Below, piece after piece: positions 1 through 6,305 of a stretch of 9,044 nt of DNA. The DNA is taken from positions 1 through 9,044 of the forward strand of contig CAJLHF010000062.1 in the NCBI GenBank assembly GCA_905206365.1, given 5' to 3'. The notes beneath the pieces are model-generated. The model was not told the DNA's origin. It saw nothing but the letters and a program-made list of their open reading frames with translations, and did no database searches. The DNA is from an uncultured Sutterella sp. GTDB taxonomy: Bacteria > Pseudomonadota > Gammaproteobacteria > Burkholderiales > Burkholderiaceae_F. Numbering within the stretch: the stretch's first letter is position 1; the number at the start of each line of letters is the position of its first letter. The translations under genes and the position numbers were made by a program.

Positions 1-21
1 AAGTAGGACCATGATTTTAAT

Positions 22-79
22 TATAGGCATCGGTCCGCGCTTCGCGCGGGTGCCTATATCCCCGCCGTGAACGGCGGGG
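22..79 (+). mobile_element. Paired stem-loops, possible right end of an IS200/IS605-type element
   Basis: Two adjacent structures are visible. The first has an 8-base outer stem TATAGGCA (22-29) with TGCCTATA (51-58) around an inner stem CCGCGC (35-40) with GCGCGG (44-49). The second is a perfect hairpin CCCCGCCG (60-67), loop TGAA, CGGCGGGG (72-79), followed by CTTTACGG. IS200/IS605 elements end in a short GC-rich subterminal hairpin, and the 3' end of the TnpB guide RNA is a set of stem-loops just before it. The resemblance is by layout and by my memory of similar ends; no tnpA or tnpB is in view, because any such gene would lie left of position 1. A plain Rho-independent terminator of an upstream gene is the main alternative, although the T tract is poor. 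Confidence 0.38.
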
Positions 80-130
80 CTTTACGGCACGTCGGGTAAC
101 ACTCGCAACGCGCGAAACGGCCAAACAAAG

Positions 131-179
131 AAAAGTGCCGATTTTGCGAGGAGAACTTCCGCAAAATCGGCGCCTTTTT
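131..179 (-). terminator. Probable hcp terminator, likely bidirectional
   Basis: A perfect 12-base inverted repeat, GCCGATTTTGCG (137-148) and CGCAAAATCGGC (160-171), encloses an 11-base loop. Read on the minus strand it follows hcp and is followed by ACTTTTCTTTG. Read on the plus strand it is followed by TTTTT (175-179). It can therefore end hcp transcription and also stop anything coming from the left edge. Confidence 0.65.
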
Positions 180-200
180 CCGGTTTCTGTTTTTCGAGGG

Positions 201-224
201 CCCGCGCGCTTCCCGGCGCGCGGG
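201..224 (-). other. GC-rich stem-loop just after the hcp stop codon
   Basis: CCCGCGCG (201-208) pairs with CGCGCGGG (217-224) over an 8-base loop, starting about 10 bases past the hcp stop. It has no T tract on the minus strand, so it is more likely to protect the hcp mRNA 3' end or assist the next hairpin than to terminate alone. Confidence 0.4.
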
Positions 225-233
225 CACCGACCC

Positions 234-1859
234 TTACTCGAGGATTGCCTTCAGGTCGGCTTCCGGGGTCGAGACGACGTGGAGGTCGTACGCGTCGACG
301 AGCGTCTTCACAAGATTGGGTGTGAGGAACGCGGGGAGCGTCGGGCCGATGTACATCCCCTTGACGCCGAGCGCGAGGAGCGTGAGAAGAATCGCGATCG
401 CCTTCTGCTCGAACCAGGAAAGAACGAGCGTGAGGGGAAGATCGTTCACGCCGCAACCCGCTTTTTCCGCAAGGAGCACCGCAAGACGTACGGCGGCGTA
501 GGCGTCGTTGCACTGACCGACGTCGAGAAGGCGCGGGAGGCCGCCCACGTGGCCGAGCGCCTTGTCGTTGAAGCGGTACTTGCCGCAGGCAAGCGTCAGG
601 ATGAGGCAGTCGGCGGGAACCTGCTCGACGAAGTCCGCGTAGTAGGAGCGGCTCGAACGCGCCCCGTCGCAGCCCCCGACGAGGAAGACGTGACGGAGGG
701 TCTTTTCATCCACGAGCTTCAGCACGGTGTCAGCGGCCCCTTCGAGAACGGCGCGCCCGAACCCCGTCGTCACGGTGCGCTTCGGTTCGTCGGCGGCAAA
801 GCCCGGCATTTCGAGCGCCTTTTCGATGACGACCGAGAAGTCGTCCGTATCGAGGTGCGTGCAGCCCGGCCAACCCACCATGTTGCGCGTGTAGATGCGG
901 TTCGCGTAGTGCCCGGGATTCGGGTCGAGGATGCAGTTCGTCGTCATGACGATGGGGCCGGGGAACGCGGCGAATTCCGTCTGCTGCTTGTACCAGGCCG
1001 AGCCGTAGTTGCCGACGAGGTGCGGGTACTTGCGAAGTTCGGGATAGGCGTGTGCGGGAAGGAGTTCGCCGTTCGTGTAGACGTTGATGCCCTTGCCTTC
1101 CGTCTGCTCGAGGACGAGCTTCAGGTCGCGCAGGTCGTGACCCGAAACAAGAATGCACTTCCCCTTGACGGGCGCGGTATTCACCTGGGCGGGGAAGGGA
1201 TTGCCGAAGCTCGTCGTATTGGCTTTTTCGAGAGCGGCCATCACGTCGAGGTTGAGGCGCCCGATCTCCAACGCGTCGGCGAGGAGTTCGTCGGCCCCCG
1301 CCTCGGGCGAACCGATGCGGGCGAGGTGTTCGAGAACGCGCCGTTCAAGCGCAGCGTCGCGAAGGCCGAGCGCGACGGCGTGTTCGAGATAGGCGGCCGT
1401 ACCCTTGAGGCCGTAGAGAGCGAGAAGGCGCAGACCCGCGATGTCGGCGTTCGGTTCTTCGCGACGCAACGACGCTTCGCGGCAGGCGGCGGGAAGCGCG
1501 GAGGCGCAGAGGCCCTTCACGGAGAAGTCCGCGAGCGGATGATCGGGGCGCTTTGCGCCCGCAGCGGCGAGCTCGTCGCGCATCGCTTCGGCTTCGTGAA
1601 TGTAGGCGGTGATACGCACCGGGTCGAAGTTCACGTTCGTCAAGGTCGAGAAGAACGCGCGCGGCACGAAGAGCGCCGCCTTCGAGATGTCGATCCCTTC
1701 GGCTTCGGCCGTAAGCGCGCGGGCCGCAAGGCTTTCGAGCATCGCCACGAGCACGTCCTGAAGGTCGGACGTTTCGGGGGTCTTGCCGCAGTTGCCGCGG
1801 AAGGCGCAGCCGTGCATGTCGGGGGTATTGGTCGTTTGTTCACACTGGATGCAGAACAT
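234..1859 (-). CDS. hcp: Hydroxylamine reductase / hybrid-cluster protein Hcp
   Basis: The 541-residue protein is close to the E. coli class II Hcp in sequence and length (about 550). It begins MFCIQCEQTT, with an N-terminal iron-sulfur cysteine group C3, C6, C18, C24. The expected hybrid-cluster ligands are all present: His241 in VSGHDL, Glu265 in TNGE, Cys309 in TTNC, Cys397 in GGCDGA (the persulfide position), Cys425 in ACGKYRFN, Cys450 in VGQCND and Glu484 in SWFEQKA. Proteins of this family are cytoplasmic and reduce hydroxylamine in vitro; in enterobacteria Hcp acts as a high-affinity NO reductase and in protein S-nitrosylation under anaerobic conditions. The partner reductase Hcr is not in the window. 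The start at 1859 is chosen because the conserved N-terminus begins there and AAGGAG lies 9 bases upstream; longer upstream extensions read through the promoter. The last two cysteines are spaced X5, where E. coli has X6. A probable NsrR operator controls it. Confidence 0.96.
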   Translation of the reverse strand: MFCIQCEQTTNTPDMHGCAFRGNCGKTPETSDLQDVLVAMLESLAARALTAEAEGIDISKAALFVPRAFFSTLTNVNFDPVRITAYIHEAEAMRDELAAAGAKRPDHPLADFSVKGLCASALPAACREASLRREEPNADIAGLRLLALYGLKGTAAYLEHAVALGLRDAALERRVLEHLARIGSPEAGADELLADALEIGRLNLDVMAALEKANTTSFGNPFPAQVNTAPVKGKCILVSGHDLRDLKLVLEQTEGKGINVYTNGELLPAHAYPELRKYPHLVGNYGSAWYKQQTEFAAFPGPIVMTTNCILDPNPGHYANRIYTRNMVGWPGCTHLDTDDFSVVIEKALEMPGFAADEPKRTVTTGFGRAVLEGAADTVLKLVDEKTLRHVFLVGGCDGARSSRSYYADFVEQVPADCLILTLACGKYRFNDKALGHVGGLPRLLDVGQCNDAYAAVRLAVLLAEKAGCGVNDLPLTLVLSWFEQKAIAILLTLLALGVKGMYIGPTLPAFLTPNLVKTLVDAYDLHVVSTPEADLKAILE

Positions 1860-1868
1860 CGTCGGGGT

Positions 1869-1874
1869 CTCCTT
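1869..1874 (-). promoter_or_regulatory. hcp ribosome binding site
   Basis: On the minus strand AAGGAG lies 9 bases before the ATG at 1859. It settles the start of hcp against longer in-frame extensions that reach past the promoter. Confidence 0.85.
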
Positions 1875-1919
1875 GTAAATCGACGGGGCGGTATCTCGTT
1901 CGGACGGGGTTTCCCAAAA

Positions 1920-1942
1920 AATATGTATTTGAAATACCGATT
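1920..1942. promoter_or_regulatory. Probable NsrR operator of hcp
   Basis: The core GTATTT-G-AAATAC (1925-1937) is a perfect inverted repeat around one central base. Extended to 23 bases it matches the known enterobacterial NsrR consensus (two AAGATGYATTT half-sites, inverted, one base apart) at 10 of 11 positions on the left and 8 of 11 on the right. It begins at the predicted hcp transcription start, a position that fits repression. NsrR is the Rrf2-family iron-sulfur NO sensor, and hcp is among its most conserved targets. The match is to a remembered consensus. Confidence 0.72.
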
Positions 1943-1948
1943 TTCCGA

Positions 1949-1977
1949 AGTATAGGAAGGCGACAGAAGGAAAGCAA
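1949..1977 (-). promoter_or_regulatory. Predicted sigma-70 promoter of hcp
   Basis: On the minus strand TTGCTT (1977-1972) is separated by 17 bases from TATACT (1954-1949), a 5/6 match to the -10 consensus. Transcription would start near 1941-1942, at the edge of the NsrR-like palindrome, giving a leader of roughly 80 bases. The -35 is weak. Confidence 0.55.
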
Positions 1978-1992
1978 GAAAAAGTTATACGG

Positions 1993-2003
1993 AAGATGCA
2001 TTT
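1993..2003 (+). promoter_or_regulatory. Exact NsrR half-site
   Basis: AAGATGCATTT is a full 11/11 match to one NsrR half-site, but the mirrored half to its right is poor. It lies upstream of the predicted hcp -35. It could be a second, weaker NsrR contact; a chance match in an AT-rich stretch is possible. Confidence 0.4.
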
Positions 2004-2035
2004 TATTTTTCGCGAGTTTCCCCTACCGATCGCCG

Positions 2036-2063
2036 ACCGAGGGTCTCGGTGCGCGAGCTCGCG
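2036..2063. repeat. Inverted repeats between the divergent promoters
   Basis: ACCGAG (2036-2041) and CTCGGT (2045-2050) form a 6-base stem with a 3-base loop. It is followed at once by the 12-base palindrome CGCGAGCTCGCG (2052-2063). They lie between the hcp promoter and the Pho boxes. No T tract follows, so a terminator is not supported; role unknown. Confidence 0.35.
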
Positions 2064-2130
2064 ACCTTCGGCGGGTGTCAACGGGGAACGATTCGCGCGG
2101 TCGGGGTAAGTTCGGAAATCCGCCCGGCAG

Positions 2131-2170
2131 CCGTCAAAAGAACGTCACGGACTTGTCATTGAACTGTCAT
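2131..2170 (+). promoter_or_regulatory. Tandem Pho boxes (predicted PhoB binding array)
   Basis: Four 7-base units occur at an exact 11-base period: CCGTCAA (2131), ACGTCAC (2142), TTGTCAT (2153) and CTGTCAT (2164). All four contain GTCA in the same place. The PhoB site is known to be direct repeats close to CTGTCAT with 4-base spacers, so the last two units form a near-consensus Pho box and the first two a weaker one. The array replaces a -35 element, as in class II PhoB promoters, and points to induction of the downstream operon by phosphate limitation. Confidence 0.8.
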
Positions 2171-2180
2171 GGGACGTCCT

Positions 2181-2186
2181 TAGGAT
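2181..2186 (+). promoter_or_regulatory. -10 element of the Pho-type promoter
   Basis: TAGGAT (4/6 to TATAAT) starts 10 bases after the last Pho repeat, the usual spacing in PhoB-dependent promoters. No good -35 exists, as expected when PhoB recruits polymerase. Transcription would start near 2193, about 60 bases before the first gene. Confidence 0.6.
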
Positions 2187-2255
2187 GAGCCGCAACCCAA
2201 AAACACCCGTTTTCCCGGCTCCCGACTTCCGGGGCCCTCATCTCAAGGACACACC

Positions 2256-3293
2256 ATGCTTACGCGTCGTCAGTTCGGCCGCAACCTTCTCGGTTCGGCG
2301 CTTCTTCTGAACGGTTTCGGTCTCTCGAACGCCTTTGCCGCGCCCGCTTCGCGCGCCATCGTCTACAACTGCCCGGCCGAATGGGCCGGTTGGGGCGCGA
2401 TGCTCGAATTGGTCAAGAAGGAAACGGGGATCGACGTCCCGATGGACAACAAGAATTCCGGTCAGGCCGTCTCGCAGATCATCGCCGAAGCGAAGAACCC
2501 GGTGGCCGACGCCGCCTACCTCGGCATCTCCTTTGCGATCAACGCGAAGAACCAGGGGCTCGTCGAAAACTACAAGGGCGAAGGCTGGCAGAAGGTTCCC
2601 GAAGGCCTCAAGGACCCCGAAGGTGCCTGGGTGTCGATCCACGCGGGCACCGTGGGCTTCATGGTCAACGTCGAAGCGCTCGACGGTCTACCCGTACCGA
2701 AGGGTTGGAAGGACCTGCTCGACCCGAAGTACGAAGGCCTCATGGGCTTTCTCGATCCGTCGTCGGCCTTCGTGGGTTATGCCTGCGCGGTGGCCGCGAA
2801 CCACGCATTGGGCGGAACGCTCGACGACTTCAAGCCTGCGCTCGATTACTTCAAGGCCCTGATGCAGAACAGCCCCGTCGTTCCGAAGCAGACCGCCTAT
2901 GCCCGTTGCCTCTCGGGTGAAATTCCGATCCTCTTCGACTACGACTTCTCCGCCTATCGCGCCCGCTACACCGACAAGGCGCCGATCGAATTCGTCATCC
3001 CGTCGGAAGGCACGATCCAGGTTCCCTACGTAATGTCGCTCGTCAAGAACGCACCGCACGCCGAGGCCGGTCGTCGCGTGATCGACTTCGTGCTCTCCGA
3101 AAAGGGGCAGAAGCACTGGGCGGAAAACTACCTCCGTCCGGTCGTGGGCGATATCGAAACGCTTGCTCCCGAAGCGGCGGCGAAGTTCCTGCCGGCTTCC
3201 GAATACGCCCGTGCGGGCAGCGTCGACTACGCGAAGATGGCGGCCGTGCAGGTGGCCTTCAGCGAGGCCTATCTCAAGGCCGTCAAGAGCTGA
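2256..3293 (+). CDS. ABC transporter periplasmic substrate-binding protein (family 1)
   Basis: The protein has 345 residues. Residues 1-28 look like a Tat signal: TRRQF at 3-7, a hydrophobic stretch at about 10-24, and a likely cleavage site near AFA-AP at 28. The mature part has the pattern of the Fe3+/polyamine/phosphonate-type binding proteins, including the KNSGQAVSQIIAE segment (66-78), the GISFAI segment (90-95), and later Trp/Tyr-rich segments typical of the two-lobed fold. AAGGA (2245-2249) lies 6 bases before the ATG. It is the first gene of an operon with two permeases, an ATPase and a phosphodiesterase, under a Pho-type promoter. That context suggests an organophosphate ligand, such as a glycerophosphodiester, rather than iron or a polyamine. 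The ligand is inferred from neighbours, not read from the protein; 2-aminoethylphosphonate is a serious alternative. Confidence 0.9.
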   Translation: MLTRRQFGRNLLGSALLLNGFGLSNAFAAPASRAIVYNCPAEWAGWGAMLELVKKETGIDVPMDNKNSGQAVSQIIAEAKNPVADAAYLGISFAINAKNQGLVENYKGEGWQKVPEGLKDPEGAWVSIHAGTVGFMVNVEALDGLPVPKGWKDLLDPKYEGLMGFLDPSSAFVGYACAVAANHALGGTLDDFKPALDYFKALMQNSPVVPKQTAYARCLSGEIPILFDYDFSAYRARYTDKAPIEFVIPSEGTIQVPYVMSLVKNAPHAEAGRRVIDFVLSEKGQKHWAENYLRPVVGDIETLAPEAAAKFLPASEYARAGSVDYAKMAAVQVAFSEAYLKAVKS

Positions 3294-3304
3294 CGCACCG
3301 AATT

Positions 3305-3330
3305 CCCGGACGCGGTCGGTCCGCGCCGGG
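3305..3330 (+). other. Intercistronic stem-loop after the binding-protein gene
   Basis: CCCGG (3305-3309), bulged A, CGCGG (3311-3315), loop TCGGT, CCGCG (3321-3325), CCGGG (3326-3330) makes a 10-pair stem 11 bases after the stop codon, with no T tract. Such structures commonly protect the binding-protein mRNA from 3' decay and so raise its amount over the permeases. Confidence 0.5.
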
Positions 3331-3389
3331 GTGTTCCTTCCCGAAGCCGGTTCGGTCGAGTCCGGAGCGGCTTTCGTTTTGGGACTCGA

Positions 3390-3421
3390 GGGCGTTCAGG
3401 GGGCGCCCCCGCCGAGCGCCC
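3390..3421 (+). other. Second intercistronic stem-loop
   Basis: GGGCGTTC (3390-3397) pairs with GAGCGCCC (3414-3421), with one G-T pair, around a loop that contains the palindrome GGGGGCGCCCCC (3399-3410). No T tract follows. The rest of the 216-base gap (3294-3509) is pyrimidine-rich with recurring TTCGAA and TTCCGAACC words; I see no gene in it. Confidence 0.35.
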
Positions 3422-3509
3422 CTTCGAATCCGCGTTCGACGCCCCTTCCGATTCGAACCTTTCGAGCCCTCCGAACCACCTTCCGAACCCTCCGCCGAGG
3501 GGCTTCTCG

Positions 3510-4310
3510 ATGAAGCGCACCCACATTCTTTTTCTTATTCCGGCACTCGCCGTTCTGACGGCCTTTTTCGTTTTGCCGGTCCTCCGACTGCTACCCGCTT
3601 CGGTCTCGACCGAGGAGGGGATTCTTCTCTACGGGCAGATCCTCACCAACCCGCGCTACGCGACGAGCATGGTGTCGACCGTACTTCTTTCGGTGGCGGT
3701 CACGTTCGCGAGTGTCGTGCTCGGCGGCCTGACGGGGCTCTTTCTCGAGCGCCACCGTTTCCCGGGGCGCAATGCCGTCGTCGCGCTCATTACGTTGCCG
3801 CTTTCTTTCCCCGGCGTGGTCGTGGGGTTCATGATCATCATGTTGGGCGGTCGCAACGGGATCGCTTCGATGATTTCTTCCTCACTCGGCGCGGGCAAGC
3901 TTGTCTTCGCCTACGGCATGGCGGGGCTCTTTTTCGGGTACCTCTACTTTTCGATTCCCCGCGTCGTGACGACCGTGATGGCGGCCACCCGCAAGATCGA
4001 ACCCATGTACGAAGAAGCGGCCCGAACGCTCGGCGCGAGCTCCTGGCGCATCCTGAAGGACGTGACGGTTCCCGCTCTGATGCCCGCGCTCCTCTCGACG
4101 GGTGCGATCTGTTTTGCAACCTCGATGGGCGCTTTCGGTACGGCCTTCACGCTCGCGACCGATATCAACGTGCTGCCGATCACGATTTACACCGAATTCA
4201 CGCTCTCGGCCAACATCGCCTCGGCCGCCATGCTTTCGGTCGTGCTCGGTCTCATTACGTGGGCGATGCTCGTGCTCGCGCGCTTCGCGGGCGGCCGGAG
4301 CGACCGCTGA
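3510..4310 (+). CDS. ABC transporter permease (first)
   Basis: The 266-residue inner-membrane protein has about six hydrophobic segments, near residues 7-27, 54-78, 89-112, 132-150, 188-210 and 236-257. The binding-protein-dependent permease EAA loop is at about 168-191 (EEAARTLGAS followed by VPALMPALL), which contacts the ATPase. It belongs to the MetI-like/BPD_transp_1 superfamily and is closest in style to permeases of Fe3+, polyamine and phosphonate systems. GAGG lies 9 bases before the ATG. It should pair with the next gene's product to form the channel. Expression may be lower than that of the upstream binding protein because of the hairpin-rich gap. Confidence 0.9.
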   Translation: MKRTHILFLIPALAVLTAFFVLPVLRLLPASVSTEEGILLYGQILTNPRYATSMVSTVLLSVAVTFASVVLGGLTGLFLERHRFPGRNAVVALITLPLSFPGVVVGFMIIMLGGRNGIASMISSSLGAGKLVFAYGMAGLFFGYLYFSIPRVVTTVMAATRKIEPMYEEAARTLGASSWRILKDVTVPALMPALLSTGAICFATSMGAFGTAFTLATDINVLPITIYTEFTLSANIASAAMLSVVLGLITWAMLVLARFAGGRSDR

Positions 4311-4323
4311 GCCGGAGAAAAAA

Positions 4324-5160
4324 ATGAAAACGAAATTCAAAGACCTGAGCGCCACGACGGTGCTTTCGGCGGCGCTCACCGCCCTCACGCTCCTCTTTCT
4401 GATGGTGCCCGTCGTCCAGATGGTGGCGACAGCCTTCATGAAGAACGCCTTCCGCGGCATGAAGGCCGGGTTCACCACGGACTGGATTGCGAAAGTGCTC
4501 GACATTTACGGCGACACGATCCTGCGCAGTATCGGTCTTGCCTGCGGGGCGCTCGTGATCTGCGTTGCGATCGGGGTTCCGGCCGCCTGGATCCTCGTGC
4601 GCGAAGAGCGCAAGCGCTGGGCAGCGTTTCTCGAAGAAGCCCTCATTCTGCCGCTTTCGATGCCGGGGCTCGCGATCGGTCTCGGGATTCTGCTTGTCTG
4701 GGGAGGATTTACAAGTTTGCGACACAGCTCGCTCTTCATCCTCTGCGGGCACGTGATGTTCTGTCTCCCCTTCATGGTGCGAAGCGTCATGGCGGTTCTG
4801 CGCGTCGAGCCGATCGCGGCCTATGAAGAAGCCTCCGCCACGCTCGGAGCCTCCCCGTGGACCACGTTCACGAAGGTGGTGGTTCCCGTGGCGATGCCGG
4901 GAATTCTCGCGGGCGCCCTCATGGTGATGACCGTCTCGCTCGGCGAATTCAACATCTCCTGGATGCTCCAGACGCCCGATACGAAGACGCTCCCCGTCGG
5001 CATGGCCGACAGCTACGCGTCGATGCGTCTCGAAGTGGGAAGCGCCTATACGTTCCTTTTCCTCGTGATCCTCGTGCCGCTGCTCTCGCTCATGCAGGCG
5101 CTCCCCGAATGGATCAAAAAGCGTGCCGAAGCGCGACGCCTCGCGGACGAGGCGGCCTGA
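4324..5160 (+). CDS. ABC transporter permease (second)
   Basis: The 278-residue inner-membrane protein starts with a short basic N-terminus (MKTKFKD) and a hydrophobic segment at about 13-36, then further segments near 68-90, 105-125, 136-158, 190-210 and 241-258. The EAA loop is at about 168-191 (YEEASATLGAS followed by VPVAMPGIL). I chose the ATG at 4324 because GGAG lies 6 bases upstream and the first gene's stop is 13 bases upstream. Longer in-frame starts would overlap the first permease and add an arginine- and serine-rich, non-hydrophobic extension that looks like out-of-frame translation. It forms the heterodimeric channel with the preceding permease. Confidence 0.9.
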   Translation: MKTKFKDLSATTVLSAALTALTLLFLMVPVVQMVATAFMKNAFRGMKAGFTTDWIAKVLDIYGDTILRSIGLACGALVICVAIGVPAAWILVREERKRWAAFLEEALILPLSMPGLAIGLGILLVWGGFTSLRHSSLFILCGHVMFCLPFMVRSVMAVLRVEPIAAYEEASATLGASPWTTFTKVVVPVAMPGILAGALMVMTVSLGEFNISWMLQTPDTKTLPVGMADSYASMRLEVGSAYTFLFLVILVPLLSLMQALPEWIKKRAEARRLADEAA

Positions 5161-5211
5161 CGACCGGACCCCTCGGCGACGCAGCCCGAATGAACTCAAC
5201 GAACCGACATC

Positions 5212-6300
5212 ATGACCGAATCCGTTTCCATCGAACTTAAAAACATGAGCAAGCACTACGGCTCGACCCGCGTGCTCTCGCCCTTCAACCTCACCCTCGA
5301 AGCGGGTTGCCGTACGGTGCTCCTCGGCCCCTCGGGCTGCGGGAAGACGACGCTACTGCGCATCATCGCGGGGTTGGAGACTCCCGACGAAGGGTCGCAG
5401 CTCATCGTGGGCGGCAAAGACATGACGCACGTGCCCGCCGAGAAGCGCCGTATCGGCTTCATGTTCCAACAGTACGCGCTTTTCCCCCACATGACGGTGG
5501 AGGAAAACGTGGGCTACGGCCTTAAGGTGCGCGGAGAATCGAAGGCCGTGATCGAAAAGACCGTGGACGAAATGCTCGCGCTCGTGAACCTTGAAAAATT
5601 CAAGCGCCGCAACGTGCTTGCCCTCTCGGGCGGGCAGCGCCAGCGCGTCGCGCTTGCGCGCGCCCTGGCGATCCGTCCGAAGATTCTGCTTCTCGACGAG
5701 CCGCTTTCGGCTCTGGACGCGCAGATCCGCCACAAGGTGCGCGAAGAGCTTGCTGTCATCCTGCGCGAACTTGGCATTACGGCCGTTATCGTCACGCACG
5801 ATCAGGACGAAGCCATGGTGCTCGGCGATCGGATCGTCGTCATGGAAGGGGGCGTCATTCACCAGGCCGCCTCGCCCGAAGAAGTTTGGCGTCGTCCGGC
5901 CTCGGGTTTCGTGGCGGGCTTCGTGGGTGGCAGCAACCGCGTGCGCGGCACCTACCAATCGGGGATGCTCTCCTGGCTCGGAGCTTCCACGCCGGCGAGC
6001 TCGCTTGCGCACGGCATCGCCGCGGGGCTCGCGAACCATTCGGGAGCGGTCGACGTCTACTTCCGCCCCGAGGTTGCCTTGCTCGAAGCGCTTGAGGAGG
6101 GTGCGGCGGTCGCGCTCGAAGACCGCATCGTCAAGGTGAAGGATCTCCACTTCATGGGAAATTTCGTTCGCGTGACGGTCGAGGCCGCCTCCGGGGAGCT
6201 CCTCAAAGTCAATCTTGCGAGCGCGGGCGAAGCGATCCGCCCGGGCGCGCGTGCGCGCCTCACGGTCAACGCCGCGCACCTAATGGCCTTTCCGGGGTAA
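5212..6300 (+). CDS. ABC transporter ATP-binding protein
   Basis: The 362-residue cytoplasmic ATPase has Walker A GPSGCGKTT at 39-47, a Q-loop in MFQQYALFP around 84-92, the signature LSGGQRQRVA at 138-147, Walker B ILLLDEP at 158-164, D-loop SALD at 166-169 and the switch histidine in VTHDQDEA at 196. The C-terminal 120 residues fit the TOBE-type regulatory domain of the CUT1/Fe3+/polyamine (PotA/UgpC/FbpC-like) importers. It should energise the two permeases encoded just upstream. No clear Shine-Dalgarno precedes the ATG: the 51-base gap ends AACCGACATC, so it may depend on translation from upstream genes. The substrate cannot be told from the ATPase. Confidence 0.93.
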   Translation: MTESVSIELKNMSKHYGSTRVLSPFNLTLEAGCRTVLLGPSGCGKTTLLRIIAGLETPDEGSQLIVGGKDMTHVPAEKRRIGFMFQQYALFPHMTVEENVGYGLKVRGESKAVIEKTVDEMLALVNLEKFKRRNVLALSGGQRQRVALARALAIRPKILLLDEPLSALDAQIRHKVREELAVILRELGITAVIVTHDQDEAMVLGDRIVVMEGGVIHQAASPEEVWRRPASGFVAGFVGGSNRVRGTYQSGMLSWLGASTPASSLAHGIAAGLANHSGAVDVYFRPEVALLEALEEGAAVALEDRIVKVKDLHFMGNFVRVTVEAASGELLKVNLASAGEAIRPGARARLTVNAAHLMAFPG

Positions 6301-6305
6301 CGACG

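Noticed and set aside
1..233. CRISPR array or repeats
   Set aside because: The hairpins have unrelated sequences and there is no regular repeat-spacer pattern here or elsewhere in the window.
135..1955. A 606-codon open frame on the plus strand opposite hcp
   Set aside because: It is the antisense of a clearly conserved hcp gene, is very rich in Arg, Glu and Val as expected from GC-rich shadow frames, and has no recognisable domain.
2150..2172. Possible FNR site around TTGTCATTGAAC
   Set aside because: The symmetric TTGAT/ATCAA halves are absent; the sequence is explained better by Pho-type direct repeats.
3163..3513. Open frame running from inside the binding-protein gene across the gap to the first permease
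   Set aside because: It is out of frame with the binding protein at its start, Arg/Ser/Pro-rich, and has no ribosome binding site or similarity.
4102..4323. N-terminal extension of the second permease
   Set aside because: The added 74 residues overlap the first permease in another frame and are Arg/Ser-rich; the ATG at 4324 has a proper Shine-Dalgarno.
5190..5240. A 16-codon frame overlapping the start of the ATPase gene, possible translational coupling peptide
   Set aside because: It has no clear Shine-Dalgarno and no conserved sequence; coupling from the permease gene alone is a simpler idea.
4255..5256. A 333-codon open frame on the minus strand opposite the second permease
   Set aside because: Rich in His, Arg and Glu, with no domain or ribosome binding site; it mirrors the conserved permease in the usual GC-rich manner.
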